DNA of 64,000 nt. Source: Nocardioides glacieisoli. GTDB lineage: Bacteria > Actinomycetota > Actinomycetes > Propionibacteriales > Nocardioidaceae. Numbering within the stretch: position 1 is the stretch's first letter; every line of letters begins with the position of its first letter. The position numbers were made by a program, and so were the translations under genes. The notes beneath the pieces are model-generated. The model was not told where the DNA came from. It saw only the letters and a list, made by a program, of their open reading frames with translations, and ran no database searches. The DNA is taken from the NCBI RefSeq assembly GCF_004137245.1, contig NZ_SDWS01000004.1, forward strand, positions 1 to 64,000, read 5' to 3'. Shown here piece by piece: positions 46,769-55,645 of this stretch.

Positions 46769-47197
46769 TCAACGAGCACTGGGGTCGCAGGCCGGACAGG
46801 CCGCCTGCCAGGGCTCGCGCTGGAGGACGCCGCGGTGGATGGGCGTGCCGCAGTGGGTGCAGCGCCCGTAGGTGCCGTGGCGCACTCGGACGCGCGCGTC
46901 CCGGACCTGCTCGAGGATCCGCGCAACGATCCGTCGGTGCGCCTCGGCGACGACGTTGCTCGAGGCAACCGGAAGAGAGTCCAGCTGCGCCTGGCGTGCG
47001 TGCTCGATGCGCGCCAAGTGGTCGTCCACGCCAGCGGGAGTCGACGGCAGTCCGGAGTCGAGCTGCGGGAGTGCCACGAGCTGGGCGGTCGGGCCGGCGG
47101 CCCGGACGTCCCGGCCCGGTGCGGTCCTGGTCGCCACGGATGCGGTGGTTGCGGTGTGCGGTGGAGTCGTGAGGAGTGCAGAGATGTCAGTGGTCAC
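46769..47197 (-). CDS. TraR/DksA-type zinc-finger protein
   Basis: 142 residues. The first half is disordered; a helical segment (VDDHLARIEHARQAQLDSLP, EAHRRIVARILEQVRDARVRV) leads to a C4 zinc finger, GRCTHCGTPIHRG...ACPACD, as in DksA/TraR proteins. Such proteins can bind RNA polymerase; actinobacterial RbpA/DksA-like ones are less studied. The GTG at 47197 has AAGGACC upstream. It lies 30 bases upstream of the FAD oxidoreductase gene. Confidence 0.83.
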   Translation of the reverse strand: MTTDISALLTTPPHTATTASVATRTAPGRDVRAAGPTAQLVALPQLDSGLPSTPAGVDDHLARIEHARQAQLDSLPVASSNVVAEAHRRIVARILEQVRDARVRVRHGTYGRCTHCGTPIHRGVLQREPWQAACPACDPSAR

Positions 47198-47286
47198 GGT
47201 GCGGTCCTTGAGCGGCGCCACGCAGCCCGACGTCGGGCGCGTGAAGGAGCGGGCGCCGCTACGCGGTTCGCCCGGGGAGGGTCAGC

Positions 47287-47448
47287 TCAGTGGACGGGCG
47301 GGGCGCGGTCGACGCTGCGACGCAGGACGTCAAGACCACTCATGCCGCGGGCTTCCTCGCTCAGCTCGATGGCGAGCAGCGCGGCACCGGAGGGCACGTG
47401 GGAAGGCAGGTAGGAACAGTCAGCGGTCATCGCCGACCCGACCTCCAT
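47287..47448 (-). CDS. Possible small protein (53 aa)
   Basis: A 53-residue ORF starting MEVGSAMTADCSYLPSHVPS with GGAGG five bases upstream of the ATG, and a helical segment ALLAIELSEEARGMSGLDVL. The opposite strand is also open here, and no family is recognised, so it may not be a gene. It lies in the otherwise empty stretch 47198-47551. Confidence 0.38.
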   Translation of the reverse strand: MEVGSAMTADCSYLPSHVPSGAALLAIELSEEARGMSGLDVLRRSVDRAPPVH

Positions 47449-47551
47449 GAGTGCCTCCACGACTTTGACCCTAGCAACGTTCCTACGGAAAGCCAGTCGG
47501 CGAAGAGCTAGCCGGAACGCCGAGATCGTGCGCTGGTCCTCCGTCGTTGCG

Positions 47552-48475
47552 TCAGCCCATAGTCGTCGGGTCGGTGTTGGCCCCGCAGACGACGACGCAC
47601 ACCCGCTCGCCGTCGGCGGGTGACCAGGCACCGGACAGGAGGGCGGCGTACGCCGTCGCGGCACCGTGCTCGGAGGCGATGCGGTAGTCGGCCCAGAGCC
47701 GGCTCCGGGCCTCGAGGATCGCGTCCTCGCTGACCAGCACCGAGACCGGCGGCTCGGCCTGCTGCGCGGCGAAGGCGAGGTCGCCGACGCGGCGTGCTCC
47801 CAGCGAGTCCGCCGCGACGCCGGAGACCTCCACGTCGACGGGGTGCCCAGCCGCCATCGCGCGGTGGAGCGTCGGGCACGCCTCGGGCTCGACCGCGACG
47901 ACGCGAGCGCGACCGTGTACGGCCGCAGCGACGCCCGCGTAGAGCCCACCGCCACCCACGGCGACGACGATCGTGTCGATCGACGGCTCGTCCTCGAGCA
48001 CCTCCTCGGCCAGCGTCCCGGCGCCGGCCGCGACCTCGGGCTGGTCGTAGGCGTGCGCGAAGGCGGCTCCCTGCGCGTGCCCGAAGTCGACGGCGGCAGC
48101 GAGCGCCTCGGCGTACTCCGCACCCGCCCGCACGACCTCGGCACCGTAGGCGCGGATCCGCTGCACCTTGACCTCCGGTGCCGGCTCCGGCACGAAGACC
48201 GTGGCCCGGACGCCGAGTGCGCGGGCCGCGAAGGCGTGGGCGAGCCCGGCGTTGCCGCCCGACGCCACGACGATGCCGGCGACGCCCAGCTCACCGCGCT
48301 CGAGGGCCGCGAGCTGTCGGTTGAAGGCGCCGCGGGTCTTGAACACGCCGCAGTGCTGGAGGTGCTCCAGCTTGAGCCACACGTCGTCGGCTCCGAACGG
48401 GGCGAGCAGAGGAGTACGCCGGACGCGACCCTCGATGCGGTCGCGGGCGGCCAGCACGTCGTCGCGGGTGATCAC
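47552..48475 (-). CDS. Threonine/serine dehydratase-like PLP enzyme
   Basis: 307 residues of fold-type II PLP enzyme: FKTRGAFNRQL with the PLP Lys, ASGGNAGLAHAFAA for phosphate/carboxylate binding, AVGGGGLYAGVAAAV phosphate cup, and VVVCGANTD at the end. Catabolic threonine dehydratases and serine racemases share this form without an ACT domain, as here. It would deaminate threonine or serine. The GTG at 48475 begins the normal ITRDDVLAARDRI N-terminus. Gap of 17 bases from the permease gene. Confidence 0.85.
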   Translation of the reverse strand: MITRDDVLAARDRIEGRVRRTPLLAPFGADDVWLKLEHLQHCGVFKTRGAFNRQLAALERGELGVAGIVVASGGNAGLAHAFAARALGVRATVFVPEPAPEVKVQRIRAYGAEVVRAGAEYAEALAAAVDFGHAQGAAFAHAYDQPEVAAGAGTLAEEVLEDEPSIDTIVVAVGGGGLYAGVAAAVHGRARVVAVEPEACPTLHRAMAAGHPVDVEVSGVAADSLGARRVGDLAFAAQQAEPPVSVLVSEDAILEARSRLWADYRIASEHGAATAYAALLSGAWSPADGERVCVVVCGANTDPTTMG

Positions 48476-48492
48476 GCGACCAGTATCGCCAG

Positions 48493-49590
48493 TCAGCGGA
48501 TGGTCAGCGTCGCCGCGGTCACGCAGACGACCGCGCACATCGAGCCCCAGCCGGCGAGCTTGAGCAGGGGCACCTGCAGCCCGGCCGAGCGGCAGCGCTG
48601 GAGCCAGAGCAGGGTGGCGAGGGAGGCCCACGGCGTGACCAGGGCGCCGGTATTGACGCCGACCAGCGTCGCCACGAGGCGGCGTACGTCCCCGGCGGCG
48701 GACGGCTCGACGAGGAGGTAGGCCGGCAGGTTGTTGACGAGGTTGGCCGCCACCGCGGACGCGCCGGACAGGTGCAGCAGGTCGAGCGGACGGGTCCCGG
48801 TCCCGACGGCCGGTGCCAGCCAGTCGAGCAGTCCCTCGGCCTGGGCGGCGCGCAGCAGTCCGGCGACGAGCACGAAGGCGCCCGCCATCAGCCACGGTGG
48901 TCGCACCTCGCGCAGCAGGCCCGGCGCTCGCCACAGCGTCGCGGCGAGCAGCACCGCCGCCGCCGCCACGGACACGACGGCCGGCTCCAGCCCGACGGCG
49001 AACAGCGGACCGATTGCCAGCGACACGACGCCGGCGATGATCAGGAGCGTCCGATCGTGCGGGTCGGCGGGCGGGTCGACGGCGTACGTCCCGCGCAGCG
49101 ACCTGCGCTGGAGGATCGCGATCAGCACGAGCGTCGCGACGATGGCTGTCACCGCGGGCAGGGCCGCGGTGCGGACGTAGTCGCCGTGACCGGCGCCGAG
49201 GTCCTCGAAGCGGTGCACGGCCAGGAGGTTGGTCAGGTTCGAGACGGGAAGCAGGAGCGACCCGGTGTTGGCGATCCAGAGCGTCGTGAGTGCGAAGGGC
49301 ATCGGCGCGATCCCGGTCTGCTGCGCGATCGCAAGGCCGACCGGCGTGAGGAGCACGGCCGTCGTGTCGAGGCTCATCACGATCGTGCTGACGACGGCGA
49401 GGGCCGCGAAGAGCAGCCAGAGCAGCACCACGCGGTGCCGTGCCCGGCGTGCCATCGCGTGCGCGGCGACGTCGAAGACGCCGGCCAGCTGGGCGATCTC
49501 GGCCGTCACCGTGATCGCCAGCAGGAACACCGCGACCGGCAGGACCTGGACGACGACAGGGTGGAGGACCTCGGACACGCCGGACATCAT
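48493..49590 (-). CDS. SLC13/ArsB-type membrane permease
   Basis: 365 residues with about ten helices. Motifs MSLDTTAVLLTPVGLAIA and LTTLWIANTGSLLLPVSNLTNLLA, and later SGASAVAANLVNNLPAYLLV with GALVTPWASLATLLWL, are typical of the ion-transporter superfamily members annotated ArsB or SLC13. The substrate could be arsenite, dicarboxylate or another anion; no arsR or arsC is nearby, so arsenic export is not supported by context. Confidence 0.82.
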   Translation of the reverse strand: MMSGVSEVLHPVVVQVLPVAVFLLAITVTAEIAQLAGVFDVAAHAMARRARHRVVLLWLLFAALAVVSTIVMSLDTTAVLLTPVGLAIAQQTGIAPMPFALTTLWIANTGSLLLPVSNLTNLLAVHRFEDLGAGHGDYVRTAALPAVTAIVATLVLIAILQRRSLRGTYAVDPPADPHDRTLLIIAGVVSLAIGPLFAVGLEPAVVSVAAAAVLLAATLWRAPGLLREVRPPWLMAGAFVLVAGLLRAAQAEGLLDWLAPAVGTGTRPLDLLHLSGASAVAANLVNNLPAYLLVEPSAAGDVRRLVATLVGVNTGALVTPWASLATLLWLQRCRSAGLQVPLLKLAGWGSMCAVVCVTAATLTIR

Positions 49591-49609
49591 GGCAAGGCAG
49601 GGCGGCGGG

Positions 49610-51115
49610 TCAGGGAGCGGTGTCGGTCACCGGCTCGGGCAGGGGGCCGAACTCCTGGTTGCAGGTCCAGCCGGCGCAGGTGACCAGCTCGGTCCGGCGC
49701 AGCTCGAGGGAGGAGCGCACGGCGGCGTAGGCCGGGTCGTCGATGAGGTTGAACTGCTCGTCGGGGTCGAGGAGCCGGTCGTAGAGGAAGCCGTCGGCGC
49801 CGTCGGTGCCGTAGAGGTAGCGATCGGTGCGTACGCCGCGGTGCGACCACCCGTCGCCGAGGGTCCGGCCGGTCTGGATCAGCGTCGTGTCGCGGAAGAC
49901 CTGGTCCTCGCCGAACAGCGTCGGCATCAGCGACGTCCCGTCGACCTGCCACTGCGGCGAGACGCCGGTCAGCTCGGCGAACGTCACGGGGAGGTCGACC
50001 AGCGTGACCGGCAGGTCCGAGGTCGAGCCGGGCGCGATGCCGGGGCCGCGCACGAGGAGCGGGACCTGGAGGGCCTCGTCGGTCAGCACGTCCTTGCCCA
50101 CGAAGCGGTGCTCGCCGAGGGAGTAGCCGTTGTCGGAGGAGAAGACGATGTAGGTGTCGTCGAGCACGCCCTGCTCGTCGAGGGTCTCGACCAGCGAGCC
50201 GACCGCCCGGTCGACCGCCTGCAGCGACTGGAGCCGCGCGGTGTTCTCCGCAGCGATCTCGCTGCGGGAGGCGGGGGAGAGGTGGCGCAGGTAGGCCGGC
50301 TGGTCGCTGACGTCGGCCTCGTTGAACGCCGGGTCGTCGAACGACGACGGCGTCTCGTCGAGAAACTTTCCCTCGTCCTGCGTGGCGGCCAGCGGAAGGC
50401 TGCGCCCACCCTCCGGCGTGATCCGGTAGTGCGGCGCGAGGTGCCAGGCGTACAGCACGAAGGGGTCGCCCGATGCGGCGAAGTCGCGCACGGCGCGGTT
50501 GGCGTGGTCCTCGATGACCGACGTGACGTAGCTGTCCGTGTAGCGCTGCGGATCGCCGTCGCCCGTCATCGAGAAGTTCACGTAGTCGTAGACGCCGTGG
50601 GTCAGGGCGTCCCAGCGCGACCAGCCGGCCGGGCGGACGTCACGCGGGCCGTAGCCGTTGAGGAACTTCCCGACGAAGCCGGTGCGGTAGCCGTTGTCAC
50701 GGAACCACGCGCTGGCCTCCTCGGCGGGGTCGAGTGCCTCGAAGCCGCCGTGGACGCCACGGTTGTGCTGGACGCCGTTGTTCTGGGCGTACTGCCCGGT
50801 CGCGAGCTGGGCGCGGGCGGGGCAGCAGAGCGGGTGTGGCGAGATCGCGTCGGTGAACTCCATGCCCTGGTCGGCCAGCAGGGCCCGGGTGATCGGCATG
50901 TGGTCGAGGTCGTCGTCGCGCATGTCGTCGGTGAGGACGAAGACGAGGTTGGGACGCGTCTCCTGCGGGGCCGAGCCCGGCTGCTGCGTGCCCTGCACCA
51001 TCCGCACGGAGCCCGCACCGGAGGCGATCGAGCCGCCGTCGGCGGTGACCGTGGCGAGTGCGGCCACGAGGACCACGAGCAGTGCAGCCGTGATCGACTG
51101 TGCCCACACTCGCAT
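49610..51115 (-). CDS. Secreted sulfatase (arylsulfatase/GlcNAc-6-sulfatase type)
   Basis: 501 residues. N-terminal signal peptide (ITAALLVVLVAALATVTA). The alkaline-phosphatase-like core starts NLVFVLTDDMRDDDLDHMP, and the sulfatase signature is C97-C98-P-A-R followed by AQLATGQYAQNNGV; Cys97 fits the formylglycine position. Later EGGRSLPL, YIVFSSDNGYSLGEH and LLVRGPG complete the fold. It would hydrolyse sulfate esters outside the cell after activation by a formylglycine-generating enzyme, which is not in this window. Confidence 0.9.
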   Translation of the reverse strand: MRVWAQSITAALLVVLVAALATVTADGGSIASGAGSVRMVQGTQQPGSAPQETRPNLVFVLTDDMRDDDLDHMPITRALLADQGMEFTDAISPHPLCCPARAQLATGQYAQNNGVQHNRGVHGGFEALDPAEEASAWFRDNGYRTGFVGKFLNGYGPRDVRPAGWSRWDALTHGVYDYVNFSMTGDGDPQRYTDSYVTSVIEDHANRAVRDFAASGDPFVLYAWHLAPHYRITPEGGRSLPLAATQDEGKFLDETPSSFDDPAFNEADVSDQPAYLRHLSPASRSEIAAENTARLQSLQAVDRAVGSLVETLDEQGVLDDTYIVFSSDNGYSLGEHRFVGKDVLTDEALQVPLLVRGPGIAPGSTSDLPVTLVDLPVTFAELTGVSPQWQVDGTSLMPTLFGEDQVFRDTTLIQTGRTLGDGWSHRGVRTDRYLYGTDGADGFLYDRLLDPDEQFNLIDDPAYAAVRSSLELRRTELVTCAGWTCNQEFGPLPEPVTDTAP

Positions 51116-51247
51116 CTGGTGAAATTCCTCGCCCCGGGGGACCGGAGCGGCCCGGATGACTCACCCCGATGTGTGGGTCACAGTAGGTGGCCGGGGGGCC
51201 CCTTCCCAAAGCGACACGACGACTGGGGCCAACGGGGCGCCGACCGG

Positions 51248-51253
51248 TACGCT
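51248..51253 (+). promoter_or_regulatory. -10-like element upstream of CNNM operon
   Basis: TACGCT in the 225-base gap between the divergent sulfatase and CNNM genes. A transcript from about 51260 would carry the 18-codon ORF at 51297. Confidence 0.3.
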
Positions 51254-51296
51254 GTGCCTTCGCCGACCTCCAGACAAAGGAACCCCCAGCAGCGCC

Positions 51297-51353
51297 ATGG
51301 ACGGTAGTCAAAGTCCCCGCACGACCGCACTGAACACCTGGTGCGCGTCGTGA
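51297..51353 (+). other. Short upstream ORF (18 codons) overlapping the CNNM start
   Basis: ATG at 51297 opens MDGSQSPRTTALNTWCAS and stops at 51351-51353. The stop overlaps the in-frame GTG at 51350 of the CNNM gene (GTGA), the junction style used by real gene pairs here. AAAGGAA lies about 14 bases upstream, a poor distance. It may be a coupling or regulatory leader peptide, or chance. Confidence 0.35.
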
Positions 51354-52729
51354 CCCCCCTCCTCCTGCTGCTCGTCTCGCTGGCCCTCGTGGCCGCCTGC
51401 GGCCTCTTCGTGGCCGCCGAGTTCTCCCTCGTCACGGTCGACCGCCCGAGCGTCGAGCGTGCCGCCGCCGACGGCGACGAGGGCGCGCGCGGCGTGCAGC
51501 TCGCGCTGCGGTCGCTGTCCACCCAGCTCTCCGGCGCCCAGGTCGGCATCACCGTGACCAACCTGGCGATCGGTTTCCTCGCCGAGCCCGCGATCTCCGA
51601 CCTCATCGACGGCCCGCTGGCCTCGGCGGGCGTGCCGGACGGCGTGGTCACGCCCCTGTCCCTGGCGATCGGCCTGGCCCTGGGCACCGTCGTCACGATG
51701 ATCTTCGGCGAGATGGTCCCCAAGAACCTCGCCATCGCCCGCCCGCTCGAGACCGCCCGCGCGACGCAGGGCTTCATGCGCGGCTTCACAGCGCTCACCC
51801 GAGGCCCGATCCGGGCGCTCAACGGCTCGGCCAACGCGATCGTGCGGCGCCTCGGCATCGAGCCCCAGGAGGAGCTGCGCTCGGCGCGCAGCTCGCAGGA
51901 GCTCGCCTCGCTGGTGCAACGGTCCGCCGACCAGGGCACCCTCGACGCCGACACCGCGGAGCTCGTCGAGCGCTCGGTCGAGTTCGGCACCCACACCGCC
52001 GGCGAGATCATGACGCCGCGCGTGCGGACCACGACCGTCGAGGAGGCCGACCGCGTCTCGTCGGTGATCGACCTCGCCCGCCAGACCGGCCACTCCCGCT
52101 TCCCGGTGCTCGACGCCGAGGACACCGTCGTCGGCACGGTCCACGTCAAGCACGCTGTCGCGGTGCCCGTCCACGAGCGCGCGACGACCCGCATCAAGCA
52201 CGTGATGGTGCGCCCCGTCGTCGTGCCCGACAGCCTCCGGCTCGACCCGCTGCTCGCGCTGCTGCGCCAGGACGGCTTCCAGATGGCCATCGTCCTCGAC
52301 GAGTACGGCGGCCACGCCGGGATCGTGACCCTCGAGGACGTCGTCGAGGAGATCGTGGGCGACATCTCCGACGAGCACGACCGCCTCGGGGCACGCATCC
52401 GGCAGCGCCGCGACGGCAGCTGGACGCTCTCGGGCCTGCTGCGCCCCGACGAGGTCGAGGACGCCACCGACATCGAGCTGCCCGACCACGAGGACTACGA
52501 CACCGTCGCCGGCCTGGTCATGCGCGAGCTCGGCAAGATCCCCGAGCCGGGGGACCGCGTCGAGGTCCCGGTGCCCGACCGCGCCGACCCCCACGAGGTG
52601 CGCGAGCGGCTGGTGATGCTGACCGTCGAGCGGATGGACGGCCTGCGCATCGACCGGATCGACCTGCGTCTCGTCGCACCGGGCCCCGACGCCGACGCGA
52701 CCGTCACGGCAGAGGGGGCCGGCCGATGA
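51341..52729 (+). CDS. CNNM/CBS-domain membrane protein (HlyC/CorC family)
   Basis: 462 residues: DUF21/CNNM transmembrane domain (LLLLVSLALVAACGLFVAAEFSLV, FGEMVPKNLAIARP), two CBS repeats (EIMTPRVRTTTVEEADRVSSVIDL; MVRPVVVPDSLRLDPLLALL...AGIVTLEDVVEEIVGDI) and a C-terminal CorC_HlyC domain (YDTVAGLVMRELGKIPEPGDRVEV). Such proteins act in Mg2+/Co2+ homeostasis. The start could be GTG at 51341 or the GTG at 51350. Overlaps the next gene by four bases. Confidence 0.9.
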   Translation: MRVVTPLLLLLVSLALVAACGLFVAAEFSLVTVDRPSVERAAADGDEGARGVQLALRSLSTQLSGAQVGITVTNLAIGFLAEPAISDLIDGPLASAGVPDGVVTPLSLAIGLALGTVVTMIFGEMVPKNLAIARPLETARATQGFMRGFTALTRGPIRALNGSANAIVRRLGIEPQEELRSARSSQELASLVQRSADQGTLDADTAELVERSVEFGTHTAGEIMTPRVRTTTVEEADRVSSVIDLARQTGHSRFPVLDAEDTVVGTVHVKHAVAVPVHERATTRIKHVMVRPVVVPDSLRLDPLLALLRQDGFQMAIVLDEYGGHAGIVTLEDVVEEIVGDISDEHDRLGARIRQRRDGSWTLSGLLRPDEVEDATDIELPDHEDYDTVAGLVMRELGKIPEPGDRVEVPVPDRADPHEVRERLVMLTVERMDGLRIDRIDLRLVAPGPDADATVTAEGAGR

Positions 52730-53790
52730 ACGGCGACCTCCTCGGCGTCGGCCTCGCGGTCGTCCTGCTCGCCCTCAACGCGTTCTTCGTCGGCTCCGAG
52801 TTCGCCCTGCTCGCGGCCCGCCGCAGCCAGATCGAGCCGCGGGCCCAGGAGGGCTCGCGCGCCGCCCGGACCACCCTGCGGGCGATGGAGAACATCTCGC
52901 TCGTGATGGCGGGCGCCCAGCTCGGCATCACCGTCTGCTCGCTCGGCCTCGGCGCCATCGGCGAGCCTGCCGTGGCGCACCTGCTCGAGCCGGTCTTCCA
53001 CGCCGCGCGTCTCCCCGAGGACCTGCTCCACCCGGTCTCGTTCGTGGTCGCGATGTCGATCGTGGTCTACCTCCACGTGGTCCTCGGCGAGATGGTCCCC
53101 AAGAACATCGCCCTCGCCGGCGCGGACCGCGCGGCACTGGTGCTGAGCCCGCCGATGATGGTCATCGTCACCGTGCTGCGCCCGGTCATCGCCGGGATGA
53201 ACATGGCCGCCAACGGCGTCCTGCGACTGCTGCGGATCGAGCCCAAGGACGAGGTCCACTCGAGCTTCACGCGCGAGGAGGTCGCCGCCCTGGTCGAGGA
53301 GTCGCGCGGCGAGGGACTGATCGAGGCCGACGAGTACGACCGCCTCGCAGGCGCCCTCGGCTTCACCGAGAAGTCCGTCGAGTCGATCCTGATGACGCCC
53401 GACACCCTCGCGACCGTCGCGCCCGGCTCGACCGTGGCCGACGTCGAGGCGGTGTGCGCCGCGACCGGGTTCAGCCGGTTCCCGGTCGCAGCACCCGACG
53501 GCGAGCTCCTCGGCTACCTCCACATCAAGGACGCCCTCGAGTCCGACGACGACAAGCGCTCGCGAGTCATCGAGGACAAGTGGATCCGCCCGTTCGCGAC
53601 CGTCCACCCCGGTGACCTGCTCCACGACGCCCTCGAGAGCCTGCAGGTCAAGGGCGCCCACATGGCCCGGGTCGTACGCCGCGACGGTGAGGTCGTCGGT
53701 CTCGTCACCCTCGAGGACGTGCTCGAGGAGCTGGTGGGCGAGATCCGCGACGCGGCGCACCATGACGTGCCGAGCGTCGACGCACGTTGA
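52726..53790 (+). CDS. Second CNNM/CBS-domain membrane protein, lacking CorC_HlyC
   Basis: 354 residues with the same CNNM domain (LNAFFVGSEFALLAARRSQIE, LGEMVPKNIALAGADRA) and two CBS domains (MTPDTLATVAPGSTVADVEAVC; FATVHPGDLLHDALESL...GLVTLEDVLEELVG). It stops after the CBS pair with no CorC_HlyC domain, unlike its neighbour. The ATGA overlap suggests the two may work together, perhaps as a heteromer. Confidence 0.88.
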   Translation: MNGDLLGVGLAVVLLALNAFFVGSEFALLAARRSQIEPRAQEGSRAARTTLRAMENISLVMAGAQLGITVCSLGLGAIGEPAVAHLLEPVFHAARLPEDLLHPVSFVVAMSIVVYLHVVLGEMVPKNIALAGADRAALVLSPPMMVIVTVLRPVIAGMNMAANGVLRLLRIEPKDEVHSSFTREEVAALVEESRGEGLIEADEYDRLAGALGFTEKSVESILMTPDTLATVAPGSTVADVEAVCAATGFSRFPVAAPDGELLGYLHIKDALESDDDKRSRVIEDKWIRPFATVHPGDLLHDALESLQVKGAHMARVVRRDGEVVGLVTLEDVLEELVGEIRDAAHHDVPSVDAR

Positions 53791-53806
53791 TCCCACCGGT
53801 GCTGGA

Positions 53807-53812
53807 TAGGGT
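53807..53812 (+). promoter_or_regulatory. -10 element TAGGGT, leaderless promoter of pgsA
   Basis: TAGGGT lies six bases before the GTG at 53819. Confidence 0.45.
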
Positions 53813-53818
53813 CTGGTC

Positions 53819-54418
53819 GTGACCGAGGAAGAGTCGCGCGTCTGGACCGTGCCCAACATCATCAGTGTGGTGCGGCTGGCCGGCGTCCCCCTCTTCCTGT
53901 GGCTGGTGCTGGGACCCGAGGCGGACGCCTGGGCCCTCGTGGTCCTGATGGTCGCCGGGTTCACCGACTACCTCGACGGCTGGCTCGCCCGACGCCTCGA
54001 CCAGTTCTCCAAGCTCGGCGAGATCCTCGACCCGGTCGCCGACCGGCTCTACATCCTCGCGGTCGTCATCGGGCTCTACCTCCGCGACATCATCCCGTGG
54101 TGGGTGGCGCTCGCACTGCCGTTGCGCGACCTGCTGCTGTGGGGTCTCGTGCCCATCCTGCGCACCCGCGGGTTCTCCGCACTGCCGGTCCACTTCCTCG
54201 GCAAGGCCGCGACGTTCAACCTCCTCTACGCCTTCCCGCTCCTGCTGCTGGGCGAGGGCGACGGCATCGTCGCGAACCTGGCCCGCACCTTCGGCTGGGC
54301 CTTCGCCTGGTGGGGGATCGGGCTCTACTGGTGGGCCGGCGTGCTCTACGCCTGGCAGGTCCGCACGCTGCTGCGCGACACCCCCAGGCGTACGTCGTCC
54401 GCGGCCGACCATGGTTGA
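53819..54418 (+). CDS. pgsA: CDP-alcohol phosphatidyltransferase (PgsA-like)
   Basis: 199 residues, about five helices. The CDP-alcohol phosphotransferase motif DGWLARRLDQFSKLGEILDPVAD is complete, with the two catalytic Asp residues. It makes a phospholipid such as phosphatidylglycerophosphate or cardiolipin; which alcohol is used cannot be read. The place next to DUF881/sbp genes matches pgsA2 (Rv1822). Overlaps the next gene by eight bases. Confidence 0.87.
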   Translation: MTEEESRVWTVPNIISVVRLAGVPLFLWLVLGPEADAWALVVLMVAGFTDYLDGWLARRLDQFSKLGEILDPVADRLYILAVVIGLYLRDIIPWWVALALPLRDLLLWGLVPILRTRGFSALPVHFLGKAATFNLLYAFPLLLLGEGDGIVANLARTFGWAFAWWGIGLYWWAGVLYAWQVRTLLRDTPRRTSSAADHG

Positions 54419-55316
54419 GGGCGGTGACCGGCGGGCCGGCTCGGGGACGGACACGCGCGAGCGCGAGCTGCCCGAGCACGTCACCACCCCGTTGCTGACG
54501 CTCATCACGACGCGGTCGATGGACGAGGACTACGCCCACGTCGCCCGCAAGCGTGCGGCGGCGGGCGAGGCGCCCGCGGTGCGGACGCGGCCGCACTGGG
54601 CGAGCCTCGTCGCGGTCGTGGTCCTCGGCGTGATGGCCGCCGTCGTCGCTGCGCAGACCGACCGCGAGGCGGAGGTCAACGAGCTCAGCCGGGCGGCGCT
54701 GGTGGAGCGGATCGAGGTCCAGAGCGACCGGCTCGGCGACCTGCAGCGCACCGTCGCCGAGCTCACCAGCGCCAACCAGGACGTCGCGAGCAACAGCACC
54801 ACGGTGCAGGGCCAGCTGGACGGCATCGCCGCCCGCGTCGACCGGGCCGAGCTCAACACCGGGTTCGCCGCCGTGCGCGGTCCGGGCGTGCGGATCACTG
54901 TCTCCAACCGGGAGAACACCGACGTCGACAACGAGATCCGCGACGAGGACCTGGCGACCCTGGTCGACGGCCTGTGGGCCGCCGGCGCCGAGGCGGTGGC
55001 GATCAACGACCAGCGGATCAACGCCCTCGGTGGGATCCGCAACACGGGTCGTGCCGTGCACGTGAACGGACGTCCCGTCCTCGCGCCCTACGTCGTGCAG
55101 GCGATCGGGGACACCCGGTCGCTCCAGGCGAGGCTGCTGCAGACCAGCCAGGGCCGGACGTGGTTCCTGCTGGTCGACGGTCTCGACCTCCTCTACAGCG
55201 CCGAGAATGTCGAGAACATGCGCCTGCCTGCTGCCCCCGGGCCGTCGCTGCGTGATGTGATCGAGCTCAACGCCGATCCCGAAGGCGTACCGGAAGGGGA
55301 GGGGAGCGCGCCATGA
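54411..55316 (+). CDS. DUF881 family membrane-anchored protein (first copy)
   Basis: 301 residues: ~65-residue cytoplasmic leader, one transmembrane helix (SLVAVVVLGVMAAVVAAQ), a coiled coil (RLGDLQRTVAELTSANQDV), then the DUF881 domain (VRGPGVRITVSNRE, LVDGLWAAGAEAVAINDQRI, YVVQAIGDTRSLQARLL). The domain is probably extracytoplasmic. Its function is unknown; the DUF881-sbp-DUF881 arrangement is conserved in Gram-positive bacteria. Overlaps the next gene by four bases. Confidence 0.9.
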   Translation: MVEGGDRRAGSGTDTRERELPEHVTTPLLTLITTRSMDEDYAHVARKRAAAGEAPAVRTRPHWASLVAVVVLGVMAAVVAAQTDREAEVNELSRAALVERIEVQSDRLGDLQRTVAELTSANQDVASNSTTVQGQLDGIAARVDRAELNTGFAAVRGPGVRITVSNRENTDVDNEIRDEDLATLVDGLWAAGAEAVAINDQRINALGGIRNTGRAVHVNGRPVLAPYVVQAIGDTRSLQARLLQTSQGRTWFLLVDGLDLLYSAENVENMRLPAAPGPSLRDVIELNADPEGVPEGEGSAP

Positions 55317-55645
55317 TCGCTGCGCTGGGTCTGCTGCTCGGCATCGTCGCCGGGCTGCTCTTCGCCCCCGACGTGCCGCTGGGCCTGCAGAACTACCTGC
55401 CGATCGCCGTGGTGGCCGCCCTCGACGCCGTGTTCGGCGGTCTCCGCGCCTATCTCGACGGCATCTTCGACGACAAGGTCTTCGTCGTCTCCTTCGTCAG
55501 CAACGTCGTGATCGCCGCCGCGATCGTCTACCTCGGCGACCAGCTCGGTGTCGGTGCCCAGCTGACGACCGGCGTGGTCGTCGTGCTCGGCATCCGGATC
55601 TTCTCCAACGTCGCAGCGATCCGCAGGCACGTGTTCCATGCCTGA
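55313..55645 (+). CDS. sbp: Small basic protein Sbp (DUF1290)
   Basis: 110 residues, three helices, with LGLLLGIVAGLLFAPDVPLGLQNYLPIAVVAALDAVFGGLRAYLDGIFDDKVF, characteristic of DUF1290. In Bacillus sbp lies next to ftsA-ftsZ, which hints at envelope or division work. Its ATG overlaps the first DUF881 gene and its end overlaps the second by eight bases. Confidence 0.92.
   Translation: MIAALGLLLGIVAGLLFAPDVPLGLQNYLPIAVVAALDAVFGGLRAYLDGIFDDKVFVVSFVSNVVIAAAIVYLGDQLGVGAQLTTGVVVVLGIRIFSNVAAIRRHVFHA

Noticed and set aside
47290..47511. A 73-codon forward ORF
   Set aside because: No ribosome site or conserved features; the opposite-strand 53-codon ORF has a better start, and even that is weak.
48493..49590. 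Arsenic resistance locus
   Set aside because: The permease belongs to the broad ArsB/SLC13 group, but no arsR, arsC or other arsenic gene is near.
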